This document shows positions 16,495-25,742 of a stretch of 64,000 bases of DNA, piece after piece. Origin of the DNA: an uncultured bacterium (lineage in GTDB: Bacteria; Actinomycetota; Coriobacteriia; Coriobacteriales; Coriobacteriaceae); NCBI GenBank assembly GCA_905216145.1, contig CAJMST010000003.1:100229-164228 (forward strand), in the 5' to 3' direction. The position numbers and the translations under genes are program-made. The notes beneath the pieces are model-generated. The model was not told the DNA's origin. It made no database searches and saw only the letters and a list, made by a program, of their open reading frames with translations. The stretch's first letter is position 1, and each line of letters begins with the position of its first letter.

Positions 16495-17457
16495 ATGTCC
16501 GAAACCGGTTTGCTGCCGGCATATCTGATCGTCGGTACCGACGGAGTCAAGCGCGATCACGCCGTCTCGCGTATGAAAGCGCGTCTGGAAAAGTCGGGTA
16601 TGGTCGAGTTCAACCTCGACGAGCGCGACATGACCAAGGACCCCGATATCGAGTCCATTATCGGATCGCTTAACACCTTTCCGATGGGTAGTGAGTTTCG
16701 CCTGGTAATCCTTGACGGCTGTTCAAAGCTCGCCAAGGCGGTCTCGGAGCCGCTCGTTGAGTATCTGGCAAGTCCTAACCCCACAACGGTCTGCCTCATC
16801 ATCGCCGACTCGCTTGCCAAGAACACGCGCCTGTATAAGGCGATCGCCAAAATCGACAAGAAGGCCGTGATCGATTGCTCCGGCACCAAGCGCTGGGAGT
16901 TACCGCGCCGCGTGCAACAGATGGCGACGCAGCACAGCAAGTCGATCTCGACGGCGGCCGCCGAGGAACTCGTCTCGCGTTCGGGTGAAAACACTCGCAT
17001 GCTCGATAACGACTTGGCTAAGCTTGCCCAGATGGTCGAGGCGCCGCAGATTGAGCTTGCCGACGTTGAGCGCTGGATTGTACGTACGGCCGAGGTTCAA
17101 CCCTGGGACTTTCTCAATGCGGTCTCGGCCCGTGACATGCGACGCTCTCTCGAGCTCTTCAATCTACTGCCCGCCAAGAGCTACGTGTGGACTTACACAT
17201 TGCTGTGCGGCCGCATCCGCGAGCTTATCGTTGCCAAGGCGCTCGATGCGCGCGGACAGGGTCGTGAGTTGGCCGCAACACTTAAGCTCCAGTCCTGGCA
17301 GGTCAAGAATCACCTGACCTGGGCACGTCGCTTTTCGATGGCAGAGCTCGTTGCCGCGCTCGAGGGCGCGGTCGATGTGGAGCTCGCGCTGAAGGGTTCG
17401 GCCGATTCTCAGACCGCGCTTTTGCTCTGGATTACGAACATCTTGAGAAAATCGTGA
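16495..17457 (+). CDS. holA: DNA polymerase III delta subunit
   Basis: Clamp-loader subunit that opens the beta clamp. 320 residues with the HolA pattern (LIVGTDGVKRDHAVSRM, VEFNLDERD, LRLVILDG-like strand, GENTRMLDNDLAKLA). It lacks Walker motifs, as expected for delta. The ATG at 16495 follows GGGAGGGGAG; the same frame is open further upstream but without a good start. comEC-holA-rpsT is a widely conserved bacterial order. Confidence 0.92.
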   Translation: MSETGLLPAYLIVGTDGVKRDHAVSRMKARLEKSGMVEFNLDERDMTKDPDIESIIGSLNTFPMGSEFRLVILDGCSKLAKAVSEPLVEYLASPNPTTVCLIIADSLAKNTRLYKAIAKIDKKAVIDCSGTKRWELPRRVQQMATQHSKSISTAAAEELVSRSGENTRMLDNDLAKLAQMVEAPQIELADVERWIVRTAEVQPWDFLNAVSARDMRRSLELFNLLPAKSYVWTYTLLCGRIRELIVAKALDARGQGRELAATLKLQSWQVKNHLTWARRFSMAELVAALEGAVDVELALKGSADSQTALLLWITNILRKS

Positions 17458-17506
17458 TGATACCTGCCTATTTGACAAATTCGTTCTATCCCTTTGAGGG
17501 GGAGCG

Positions 17507-17515
17507 TGCTATAGT
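17507..17515 (+). promoter_or_regulatory. rpsT: Extended -10 promoter candidate for rpsT
   Basis: TGCTATAGT: extended TGn followed by TATAGT (17510-17515), 76 bp before rpsT. TTGACA at 17472-17477 is too far away to be its -35. Confidence 0.5.
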
Positions 17516-17590
17516 AGGCGCTTGCATGACCTCACCGTGTCTCAGAGGTGTCATACATTTTTTGCAAGGAACTCGAAAGGAACTCCAGAA

Positions 17591-17857
17591 GTGGCAAACA
17601 TCAAGTCTCAGAAGAAGCGTATCCGCACCAATGAGGCAGCTCGCATGCGTAACAAGGCTGTCAAGTCCGAGCTCAAGACGCTGACCAAGCACGTCCAGTC
17701 CGCCGTCGCCGAGGGCGACGCCGAGAAGGCCCAGGCTGCCCTCAAGACCGTCACCAAGCGTCTCGACATGGCTGCCGCCAAGCATGTTATCCACAAGAAC
17801 CAGGCTTCCAACCGCAAGTCCGGTCTTGCCAAGCTCGTGAACAGCATCAACGCCTAA
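17591..17857 (+). CDS. rpsT: 30S ribosomal protein bS20
   Basis: 88-residue basic, helical protein that binds 16S rRNA. It begins ANIKSQKKRIRTNEAARMRNK-like, typical of bS20. The GTG at 17591 is chosen over upstream in-frame codons because AAGGA precedes it and the family starts there. Monocistronic, with a strong terminator. Confidence 0.95.
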   Translation: MANIKSQKKRIRTNEAARMRNKAVKSELKTLTKHVQSAVAEGDAEKAQAALKTVTKRLDMAAAKHVIHKNQASNRKSGLAKLVNSINA

Positions 17858-17891
17858 GTTGTAAATTTCACACCACACAGATTACGCGCAT

Positions 17892-17929
17892 AAATGGAGC
17901 CTGTTTTATGGAACAGGCTCCATTTTTTG
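17892..17929 (+). terminator. Rho-independent terminator of rpsT
   Basis: A 13-bp stem AATGGAGCCTGTT (17893-17905) with its complement at 17912-17924, followed by six Ts. Confidence 0.9.
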
Positions 17930-17953
17930 TATCGCTCGGGTAAGATAGTCCGC

Positions 17954-19765
17954 ATGAATACTTCAATTGACATTTCCCACATCCGCAACTTCTCAATTGT
18001 TGCGCACATCGACCATGGCAAGTCCACGATCAGTGACCGTATCCTCGAGCTCACCCATACCGTTGACGAGCGCGACATGGAGTCGCAGCTGCTCGACACT
18101 ATGGATATCGAGCGCGAACGCGGCATCACGATCAAGTCCAACGCCGTCCGCGTGTCCTATGACGCCGACGACGGCGAGACGTATCAGTTCAACCTCATCG
18201 ATACGCCGGGCCACGTGGACTTTACCTATGAGGTCTCGCGTTCGCTGGCCGCCTGCGAGGGCGCGGTGCTCGTCGTCGATGCCACCCAGGGTGTCGAGGC
18301 GCAGACCGTCTCCAATGCGACGCTCGTCATGAACGCCAATCTGGACATTGTGCCGGCCATCAACAAGATCGACCTGCCCTCGGCCCATCCCGATGAGGTC
18401 AAGACCGAGATCGAGGATGACTTGGCGATTCCTGCCGATGATGCCGTGTGTGTCTCGGGCAAGACCGGCGAGGGCATCCACGATCTGCTGGAGTCCATTG
18501 TCTTTTTGATCTCTCCGCCCAAGGGCGATGCGAACGCGCCGCTCAAGGCACTCATCCTGGATTCGTACTTCGACGAGTATCGTGGTGTCGTCGCCACGGT
18601 GCGCATCTTTGACGGTTCCATCAAAAAGGGCGATACCCTGCGCATGATGCAGGCAAAGGGCGACTTTTTGGTCGATGGCGTGGGCGTCAAGCGTCCCGCC
18701 GAGACTCCGGTCGATGCGCTGACGGTCGGCGAGGTGGGCTACGTGGTCACGGGCCTGAAGGACCCCGAGGCCGTGCGCGTGGGCGATACCCTCACGTGGG
18801 CGTCGAATCCCTGCCCCGAGCCGCTTCCCGGCTACCGCGAGGCCAAGCCTATGGTCTATACGGGCCTGTTCCCGATCGATAACAAGGACTACGAGAACCT
18901 GCGTGACGCGCTTGATAAGCTGCACGTCAACGACCCGTCGTTGGTGTGGGAGCCCGAGACCTCGGTGGCGCTTGGCTTTGGCTTCCGCGTGGGCTTCCTG
19001 GGCCTGCTGCACATGGAAGTCGTTAAGGAACGCCTGGAGCGCGAGTTCAACTTGGACCTCATTGCCACGAGTCCCTCGGTCGACTATCACGTCTACAAGA
19101 CCGACGGCGAGATGATCGATGTCCGCAGCCCGCAGGACCTTCCCGAGGCCACGCGTATCGAGCGCATTGAGGAGCCGTACCTCAAGGCAAAGATCATCTG
19201 TCCGCCTGAGTACACGGGCGCCGTCATGCAGCTCGCCATCGAGCACCGTGGCGTCACGACTGACATGATCCATCTCACGAGCAAATCGGTCGAGATGCGC
19301 TTTGACATGCCGCTCGCCGAGCTCATCCTGGACTTCTTTGACCAGCTCAAGAGTCGTACCAAGGGCTATGCCTCGCTCGACTACGAGTTCAACGAGTACC
19401 GTCCCTCCGAGCTTGTGAAGCTCGATATCTTGCTTTCGGGCGATGAGGTGGACGCGCTGTCGTTTATCGTGCACAAGGACAAGGCCTATGGCCTGGCCCG
19501 CGGTCTGTGCGACAAGCTCAAGGAGATCATCCCGCGTCAGCTGTTTGAGGTGCCCATCCAGGGTGCTATCGGCAACAAGATCATTGCCCGCTCCACCGTC
19601 AAGGCGCGTCGCAAGGACGTGCTTGCCAAGTGCTACGGCGGCGATATTTCGCGTAAGCGCAAACTGCTCGAAAAGCAGAAAGAGGGCAAGAAGCGCATGA
19701 AAGCCATCGGCTCGGTCGAGGTCCCGCAGGAGGCCTTTATGGCGATTCTCAAGGTGGACGAGTAG
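17954..19765 (+). CDS. lepA: Elongation factor 4 (LepA), ribosome-associated GTPase
   Basis: 603-residue translational GTPase implicated in ribosome biogenesis or back-translocation. G1 motif AHIDHGKST at 17-25, later DTPGHVDF and NKIDLP; the LepA-specific C-terminal domain ends KRMKAIGSVEVPQEAFMAIL. The start at 17954 matches the family (MNTSIDISHIRNFSIVAHIDHGK, quoted in part). No good ribosome-binding site precedes it; TAAGAT at 17941-17946 could be a -10 placing the transcript start at or just before the ATG. First gene of a long tight run to recO. Confidence 0.95.
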   Translation: MNTSIDISHIRNFSIVAHIDHGKSTISDRILELTHTVDERDMESQLLDTMDIERERGITIKSNAVRVSYDADDGETYQFNLIDTPGHVDFTYEVSRSLAACEGAVLVVDATQGVEAQTVSNATLVMNANLDIVPAINKIDLPSAHPDEVKTEIEDDLAIPADDAVCVSGKTGEGIHDLLESIVFLISPPKGDANAPLKALILDSYFDEYRGVVATVRIFDGSIKKGDTLRMMQAKGDFLVDGVGVKRPAETPVDALTVGEVGYVVTGLKDPEAVRVGDTLTWASNPCPEPLPGYREAKPMVYTGLFPIDNKDYENLRDALDKLHVNDPSLVWEPETSVALGFGFRVGFLGLLHMEVVKERLEREFNLDLIATSPSVDYHVYKTDGEMIDVRSPQDLPEATRIERIEEPYLKAKIICPPEYTGAVMQLAIEHRGVTTDMIHLTSKSVEMRFDMPLAELILDFFDQLKSRTKGYASLDYEFNEYRPSELVKLDILLSGDEVDALSFIVHKDKAYGLARGLCDKLKEIIPRQLFEVPIQGAIGNKIIARSTVKARRKDVLAKCYGGDISRKRKLLEKQKEGKKRMKAIGSVEVPQEAFMAILKVDE

Positions 19766-19769
19766 GCCT

Positions 19770-20813
19770 ATGGCGCTTTCTGAATACAGCAAGCGGCTGC
19801 TGGGCGCCTATGTCGAGCAGCCGTTCCTTATGGCTCCCATGGCGGGCGTGACCGACCCTGCCTACCGCATCATGTGTCGCCGCCGCGGTGCCAACCTTGC
19901 CTACAGCGAGATGGTGAGCGTGGCGGGCCTTGCCTATGCCAGCAACAAGACCTGGCGCCTGGTGCTACCGGCTGACGAAGAGCAGCAGATTTGCGTGCAA
20001 CTCTTTGGCTCCAAGCCTGATCAGTTTGCGAGCGCCGTCGCCGCCGTCGAGGAGCGCGTTGGCGATCGCCTGTCGCTCATCGATATCAATATGGCATGCC
20101 CCGCCCGCAAGGTCGTTACCAAGGGCGAGGGCTCGGCGCTCATGCGCACGCCCGACCTTGCGGAGAAGATCGTCGAGGCCACGGTGGGCGCGGCGCACGT
20201 GCCCGTGACCGTCAAGATTCGCAAGGGCTTTTATGCCGAGGACCGCAATGCCGCGACATTTGCCCAGATGCTTGAGGGCGCAGGGGCTGCCGCAGTCGCC
20301 GTGCATGGTCGTTGCGCTACGCAACTCTACACGGGCCAGGCGGATTGGTCGGTCGTCGATGAGGTCGCAGATGCCGTCGAGATTCCCGTGATTGGTTCGG
20401 GCGATGTGTTCTCGGCCGAGGATGCCGCGGAGCATCTGCGCAGCTCGGGTGCCAGCGCGGTGTTTATCGCGCGCGGTATCTATGGCAACCCCTGGGTGTT
20501 CGGCGATGCTCGCGCCCTTGCACTCGATGGCATACCGGTGCCGGCACGCAGCTCCGTCGAGCGCCTGGACGCCCTGCGTGAGCACCTTACGCTGACGCAT
20601 GAACTCTTACCGCTCATGTCGCGTGCCCGCACGTACGCAAGCTGGTACTTAAAAGGCATGCCCCATGCCGCCGCTTGGCGTGCCCATGTGGTGCGCTGTT
20701 CCACTTACGAGGAGTTTATGGCGCTGGTCGATGAGATCGAGCGTGATGTGGTGGCCTGCGAGGCCGCCCTTGCCGCTGGCAAGTCGGTGCCTGCTCATCC
20801 GCTGGAGGCCTAA
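19770..20813 (+). CDS. dusB: tRNA-dihydrouridine synthase (DusB type)
   Basis: FMN enzyme reducing uridines in the tRNA D-loop with NADPH. 347 residues; TIM barrel with MAPMAGVTD near 21-29, catalytic C110 in NMACPARKV, and the phosphate-binding segment IPVIGSGDVFSAEDA. Four bp after lepA. It belongs to the Dus family; DusB rather than DusA/C is the usual call for Gram-positive homologues. Confidence 0.92.
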   Translation: MALSEYSKRLLGAYVEQPFLMAPMAGVTDPAYRIMCRRRGANLAYSEMVSVAGLAYASNKTWRLVLPADEEQQICVQLFGSKPDQFASAVAAVEERVGDRLSLIDINMACPARKVVTKGEGSALMRTPDLAEKIVEATVGAAHVPVTVKIRKGFYAEDRNAATFAQMLEGAGAAAVAVHGRCATQLYTGQADWSVVDEVADAVEIPVIGSGDVFSAEDAAEHLRSSGASAVFIARGIYGNPWVFGDARALALDGIPVPARSSVERLDALREHLTLTHELLPLMSRARTYASWYLKGMPHAAAWRAHVVRCSTYEEFMALVDEIERDVVACEAALAAGKSVPAHPLEA

Positions 20814-20815
20814 TA

Positions 20816-22048
20816 GTGGCCGTTACCGCGCTGTACGTGCACGTGCCGTTTTGCGCCCAAAAGTGCCGGTACTGCGACTTTGACTCGCGCAGTTTTGCTC
20901 CGTGCGATCTGAGCGCTGCGCTCGATGCCTATTTTGAGCAGTTGTTCGCGCGCCTCGATGCTTTTGGCAAGGCTGGGGCCCTTGACCAGATCCGCACCGT
21001 CTATGTTGGCGGCGGCACGCCGTCGCTGGCGGGGGAGCGCCTGGTGGAGCTGGCGCGGCGTATTCGTGCGTGGTGCGCCCCTGTTGAGTTTACCTGCGAG
21101 GCCAATCCCGAGTCGCTGACCGCCGAGCTCGCCACTGCGCTTGCCAAGGTGGGTGTCACACGCGTCTCTCTGGGCGTGCAAACGCTCGATAACACCGAAC
21201 TTGCCGCCATCGGCCGTATTCACGATGCCGATCGGGCGCTCGCTGCTATCGCGACGGTCAAGGACGCTGGGCTTGACGTGTCGTGCGACCTTATGTGCGG
21301 TCTTCGCGGGCAGACCGCAGCGAGTTGGAGTCGCACGCTTGATGGCGTGCTGGCGGCGGCTCCGTATCATGTGTCGGTTTACCCGCTCACGCTCGAGGAG
21401 GGGACACCCCTCTATCGCATGGCGTGCCGCGACGAGTCGCTCGAGCCTGATGAGGATTTTCAAGCCGCCTGCATGGACGTGGCGCGCGAGCTCCTGGGTG
21501 CGGCCGGCTATCATCCGTATGAGGTGGCGAGTTACGCGCTCGACGGCCATGAATGCGCCCATAACATTGCCTACTGGACCGGACAGGGCTATCTGGGCCT
21601 GGGCCGTTCTGCCGCCGGTATGCTCGATGCTGGGGATTTCGACCGCTTGGCCGGGCTGTTTCCCGGCGTGTCTTCTCGAGGCGATGCGCATCGCGTGCGT
21701 CTGGCGCAACGCGATGATGCCGCGACGGCGTTCGAGGCCGAATATCTGTCGCAGCGCGAGGCTGCGGCGGAGGACCTGATGCTCGCCTGTCGCATGACGC
21801 GCGGTGTTGGGTCCGACCTGTTGGCTCGCGCGGCTTGCGTTATCCCAACGGACGAGCTGGCAGCTGCCTGCGATCACGCACTCGAATTGGGTCTTGCCAC
21901 GTGGGTGCCCGATGGCGTCGAGGGATATGCGGGGCGCATCGCCTCGAAAGACGTTATCGCAGGTCGCGCCCGCGCCCGTTTAGCGCCCACCCACTTGGGC
22001 TGGCTCGATGGAAATGTTCTGTTCGAGCTGTTTTGGGGTCTAGCATAG
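20816..22048 (+). CDS. hemW: HemW-like radical SAM protein (coproporphyrinogen oxidase-related heme chaperone)
   Basis: 410 residues. The radical SAM cluster motif C13-x3-C17-x2-C20 (CAQKCRYCDF) and GGGTPSL follow the HemN/HemW family. HemW proteins bind heme and lack the extra HemN residues, so true coproporphyrinogen III oxidase activity is unlikely. The GTG start at 20816 comes two bp after dusB. The neighbourhood (lepA-hemW-dnaJ) is the standard Gram-positive order, which supports HemW over HemN. Confidence 0.88.
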   Translation: MAVTALYVHVPFCAQKCRYCDFDSRSFAPCDLSAALDAYFEQLFARLDAFGKAGALDQIRTVYVGGGTPSLAGERLVELARRIRAWCAPVEFTCEANPESLTAELATALAKVGVTRVSLGVQTLDNTELAAIGRIHDADRALAAIATVKDAGLDVSCDLMCGLRGQTAASWSRTLDGVLAAAPYHVSVYPLTLEEGTPLYRMACRDESLEPDEDFQAACMDVARELLGAAGYHPYEVASYALDGHECAHNIAYWTGQGYLGLGRSAAGMLDAGDFDRLAGLFPGVSSRGDAHRVRLAQRDDAATAFEAEYLSQREAAAEDLMLACRMTRGVGSDLLARAACVIPTDELAAACDHALELGLATWVPDGVEGYAGRIASKDVIAGRARARLAPTHLGWLDGNVLFELFWGLA

Positions 22049-22106
22049 GCCGCTCGGGTAGAATTACCGCAAGATATACGCTGCTGTGAGCAGGAGGTTG
22101 CCGTAC

Positions 22107-23210
22107 ATGGCGACGATGAACGAAAAAGATTACTACGAGATTCTCGGTGTCTCCAAGGACGCCACCTCGCGTGATATTCAAAAGGCCTTTCAGCAGAAGG
22201 CCCGTAAGCTCCATCCGGACGTCAATAAAGAGCCGGGTGCCGAGGAAAAGTTCAAAGAGGTTTCCGAGGCCTACGCCGTGCTTTCGGATGAGCAGAAGCG
22301 TGCGCGCTATGACGCCATGCGCTCGGGCAATCCCTTCGCCGGCGCTCCTACGGCTTCGCCTTATGGTGGCGGTTACGCCGGCGGCGCCGGGTACGGCAAT
22401 CCCTTTGAGGGCGGTTTTCCCTTTGGCGGCGCTTGGGGCCAGCCGCGTCGCGGGCGGGCAGCATACAATCCCGAAAGCGGTGCCAACGTGGTCGTCGACA
22501 TTAAGCTCGATGCCAAGGAGGCCAAGGGCGGTGCCCGCAAAACCGTTCGCTACACGCGATTCGATACGTGCGGACACTGCGGCGGCTCGGGTTCTGTCTC
22601 CTCCGAGCATGCCCATACCTGCCCAAGCTGTGGCGGACGCGGCCATATCGATGTGGACCTGTCCTTCCTGTTTGGCTCTGGCACGTTTCAGTCGGTTTGC
22701 CCCGAGTGCGGCGGCTCGGGCAAGGTCGTAGCCGATCCGTGCCCCGATTGCGGCGGCAGCGGTCGTACCCGCGTGACCTCCGAGCAAACGATTGAGTTTC
22801 CTGCCGGCACGCACGACGGCGACGAGGTTCGCATTAGCGGCATGGGCCATGCCGGTACCAATGGCGCCACGGGTGGTGACCTGGTCGGTCGCGCCCATGT
22901 GGAGGCCGAGCGCCTGGAGGGCAAGGCCCGTACCGGCTTTTACCTGATGGGCATTGTCGCGCCGTTTTTGGTACTCTCGGCCATCTCGGGCGTGTTCTCG
23001 GCCTTTGCCGTGATGTGTTTTATTCCGTTTGCCATGGGCCTGTTCATGGTGCTCTCGGATGGGGTACTTCACCGTAGCCTGCTGTGGTGGAAGCGTGGCG
23101 CGTTGCAGTTTGCCAACGGTTTTGCCAACGGCTTCATGTTCGCGCTCGTGTCGGTGTGGTTTGCGAGCTGCTCGCAGCGCGCGATGCTTTCGCCCTACGG
23201 GATGCAATAA
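22107..23210 (+). CDS. Membrane-anchored DnaJ-like protein with zinc-finger domain
   Basis: 367 residues with an odd layout. J domain at about 6-70 with HPD at 36-38; Gly/Phe-rich stretch about 74-112; a full DnaJ zinc finger with four CxxCxGxG repeats (C155/C158, C172/C175, C198/C201, C212/C215); the start of the substrate-binding domain to about 275; then, where canonical DnaJ has its second beta domain and dimerisation helix, two to three hydrophobic helices (about 278-300, 302-320, 340-355). It should recruit DnaK to the membrane surface. ATG at 22107 follows AGGAGG. It lies between hemW and a complete dnaJ, 81 bp apart. The role is unknown; it is not a simple truncation, because the membrane segments are clean and in frame. 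Confidence 0.85.
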   Translation: MATMNEKDYYEILGVSKDATSRDIQKAFQQKARKLHPDVNKEPGAEEKFKEVSEAYAVLSDEQKRARYDAMRSGNPFAGAPTASPYGGGYAGGAGYGNPFEGGFPFGGAWGQPRRGRAAYNPESGANVVVDIKLDAKEAKGGARKTVRYTRFDTCGHCGGSGSVSSEHAHTCPSCGGRGHIDVDLSFLFGSGTFQSVCPECGGSGKVVADPCPDCGGSGRTRVTSEQTIEFPAGTHDGDEVRISGMGHAGTNGATGGDLVGRAHVEAERLEGKARTGFYLMGIVAPFLVLSAISGVFSAFAVMCFIPFAMGLFMVLSDGVLHRSLLWWKRGALQFANGFANGFMFALVSVWFASCSQRAMLSPYGMQ

Positions 23211-23224
23211 CATCAAACCCTCTG

Positions 23225-23252
23225 TTTGCGGCCGGCCCTGCATGGGTATAGG
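23225..23252 (+). promoter_or_regulatory. dnaJ: Candidate promoter for dnaJ
   Basis: TTTGCG (23225-23230), 16-bp spacer, TATAGG (23247-23252), 40 bp before the dnaJ start in the gap between the two J-protein genes. Confidence 0.35.
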
Positions 23253-23291
23253 ACGCACTGTGACAATATTGAAAGTCGGAAGGATTCGGTC

Positions 23292-24440
23292 GTGTCGGAA
23301 AATAGGGATTACTACGAGGTACTTGGCGTCGATAAGGACGCCGACGCGCGGACCATTAAGCGCGCGTTTTTAAAGAAAGCCCGTACGGTACACCCGGATG
23401 TTTCGGACGACCCCGAGGCCGAGGCCAAGTTCAAAGAGCTGAACGAGGCCTATTCTGTCCTTTCCGATGAGCAGAAGCGTGCCAACTACGATCGCTTTGG
23501 CACTGCCGATGGCCCTGGTGGTTCGGGTTACGTCGATATCAACGATATCTTTGGTGGCATGGGCATGGACGACCTGTTCTCGTCGTTCTTTGGCGGCGGC
23601 GCCGGCGGTGGTGCCCGCAGCCGTCGCGAGCGCCGTCGCGGTCGCGATATGGCCATCTCGCTTTCGGTGACGCTCGAGGAAGCTGCACTTGGCTGCAAAA
23701 AGACGATCAGCTATGACCGCCTTGCTCCCTGCGAGGATTGCAACGGTACGGGCAAGGCTGACGGTGCGACCGAAAAGCAGTGCAGCCGCTGCCACGGCAC
23801 GGGCTATGTCACCACGGTCCAGCGCTCGTTTTTGGGTCAGGTCCAGTCCTCTTCGCCCTGCCCCGACTGCCACGGCGAGGGCACGGTCATCGACCATCCC
23901 TGCGAGACTTGCGACGGTCAGGGCTGCACGCCTTCGCACGAAAAGATCGACATCGATATTCCCGCCGGCGTCTCGACCGGTCGCCAGCTGCGCGTGAGCG
24001 GCTTTGGCGAGGCCGGCCTTCGTGGCGAGCCCTCGGGCGACCTGATCGTCAACGTGCGTGTCGCCGATCACGAGCGCTTTAAGCGCAACGGCGACGACCT
24101 GTACCTGGTGAGCGATATCTCCATCGCGCAGGCCGCGCTCGGCTGCGAGATCGAGGTCGAGGGCATTATGCCCGAGGAGGTCGTCAAGGTTACGGTCCCT
24201 GCCGGCACGCAGTATGGCGACACCGTCAGCGTCAACAACTTTGGCATGCCGCGCATCGGCGGTGGCGGCTCACGTGGTCGTCTGGTCGTGCAGCTGCGCG
24301 TGGTCGTTCCCACGAACCTTTCCAACAAGCAGCGCGAGCTGCTCCGCGCTTTTGCCGACGAGATGGGCGATGACGTCGCTTCCGGTAAGAAGTCGGTAAC
24401 CGATCGTATCAAGAGCGCCCTCGACGATATCCTCGATTAA
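23292..24440 (+). CDS. dnaJ: Chaperone protein DnaJ
   Basis: Canonical DnaJ co-chaperone, 382 residues: J domain with HPD in RTVHPDVSD, Gly/Phe region, zinc finger (CEDCNGTG, CSRCHGTG, CPDCHGEG, CETCDGQG), both C-terminal beta domains and a dimerisation tail. It stimulates DnaK ATPase and delivers clients. The GTG at 23292 has GGAAGGA upstream; upstream in-frame codons encode nothing family-like. In many Gram-positives dnaJ follows grpE-dnaK; here it sits with hemW, so a second dnaJ may accompany dnaK elsewhere. Confidence 0.94.
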   Translation: MSENRDYYEVLGVDKDADARTIKRAFLKKARTVHPDVSDDPEAEAKFKELNEAYSVLSDEQKRANYDRFGTADGPGGSGYVDINDIFGGMGMDDLFSSFFGGGAGGGARSRRERRRGRDMAISLSVTLEEAALGCKKTISYDRLAPCEDCNGTGKADGATEKQCSRCHGTGYVTTVQRSFLGQVQSSSPCPDCHGEGTVIDHPCETCDGQGCTPSHEKIDIDIPAGVSTGRQLRVSGFGEAGLRGEPSGDLIVNVRVADHERFKRNGDDLYLVSDISIAQAALGCEIEVEGIMPEEVVKVTVPAGTQYGDTVSVNNFGMPRIGGGGSRGRLVVQLRVVVPTNLSNKQRELLRAFADEMGDDVASGKKSVTDRIKSALDDILD

Positions 24441-24449
24441 GGAGCCCGC

Positions 24450-25742
24450 TTGCTCGCACCCCATATTTCCGTCGTCAACCTTGGCTGCCGTGTCAACCGG
24501 GTTGAGTCCGACCGTATCACTGCCGATCTTATGCGCCAGGGCTTTGCGATGGTGGAGCCCATGGATGCCGACCTGATTGTAATCAATACCTGCGCCGTGA
24601 CGGGCGAGGCCGAGGCCAAGACCCGTAAGGCCGTCCGTCATGCGCTGTCATATCCAGGTGAGCCCTACGTTGTCGTGACCGGCTGCGTCGTCAACTTGCA
24701 TCCCGAAGAGCTGCTGGAGCTTTCGGACCGCGTCATTGCCGAGCCGTCGAAAATCGACGTCGCCGAGCGTGTCTGCGAGGTGCTGGGTGTCGAATCCGAT
24801 AGTGTGGCCGCTTGCAGCGACAGCGATGTGGTCGATGCTCTGGGGCGCTCGCGTCTGGGCGTGAAGATCCAAGACGGCTGCAATCACCGCTGCACGTATT
24901 GCATTGTGTGGAAGGCGCGCGGCCCTGAGCGCTCCGTGCCCGTCGAGTCCGTGCTCGAGCAGGTGCGCGAGGCCCAGGAGGCCGGTGTGCCCGAGGTGGT
25001 GCTGACTGGCGTGAACCTGGGCGCCTATGACGGCAAGAGCGCGACTGACGAACACGTGGAGATCGATGAGCTGCTCGAGGCCATTATGGAGCGCACCACG
25101 ATTGCCCACGTGCGCATTTCCTCAGTGGAGCCCATGGATATCTCCGAGCGCCTGCTCAAGGTGATGGCGCGCTATCCGCAGCGTATCGCGCCGTTCTTGC
25201 ATCTTCCCGTGCAGTCCGGCTGTACGGCGACCCTGCATCGCATGGGTCGTCCCTATAGTGCGGAGGCCTTTGAGGACACGGTACGCATGATTCGCGCCAA
25301 TCTGCCGCAGGCGTCTCTTTCTTGTGACGTCATCGTCGGCTTCCCCGGCGAAACGGACGAGGAGTTCGAGGAGTCGCTGGCGTTGTGCCGTCGCGTGGGC
25401 TTTTCGCGCATGCATGTCTTCCGCTATAGCAAGCGTCCCGGCACGCTTGCGGCCGATATGCCCGATCAGGTGCCGCCCGAGATTATGGCCGAACGCAGCC
25501 GCCGCATGCGTGCCGCCGCTCAGGAGCTTGCGATCGCCGATGCCCGCCGCCGCGTGGGCACGGTCGAGCGTGCGGTGCTCGAGTATGGCGACAACCTGAC
25601 GCTCGGCTCGTTCCATCATGCCCGTCTTGACGATGTCTGCGGGCTCAAGGCCCCGTGCCTGCTCGATGTTGCTATCATCGGAGTCGACGATTCCGGCTTA
25701 GTCCATGCTCGCAGGGAGGTCCATGGAAGCCTCGAAGATTAG
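24450..25742 (+). CDS. mtaB: tRNA t6A37 methylthiotransferase MtaB
   Basis: Radical SAM enzyme adding a methylthio group to t6A37 of tRNA. 430 residues: UPF0004 domain with C13, C48 and C79 for the auxiliary cluster; radical SAM C144-x3-C148-x2-C151 (CNHRCTYC); C-terminal TRAM-like tail. The MtaB clade is indicated by NLGCRVNRVES and by its place after dnaJ. The segment after the cluster reads CIVWKARG, where relatives commonly have CIIPYARG. The TTG start at 24450 is supported by TAAGGAG five bases ahead. Confidence 0.9.
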   Translation: MLAPHISVVNLGCRVNRVESDRITADLMRQGFAMVEPMDADLIVINTCAVTGEAEAKTRKAVRHALSYPGEPYVVVTGCVVNLHPEELLELSDRVIAEPSKIDVAERVCEVLGVESDSVAACSDSDVVDALGRSRLGVKIQDGCNHRCTYCIVWKARGPERSVPVESVLEQVREAQEAGVPEVVLTGVNLGAYDGKSATDEHVEIDELLEAIMERTTIAHVRISSVEPMDISERLLKVMARYPQRIAPFLHLPVQSGCTATLHRMGRPYSAEAFEDTVRMIRANLPQASLSCDVIVGFPGETDEEFEESLALCRRVGFSRMHVFRYSKRPGTLAADMPDQVPPEIMAERSRRMRAAAQELAIADARRRVGTVERAVLEYGDNLTLGSFHHARLDDVCGLKAPCLLDVAIIGVDDSGLVHARREVHGSLED

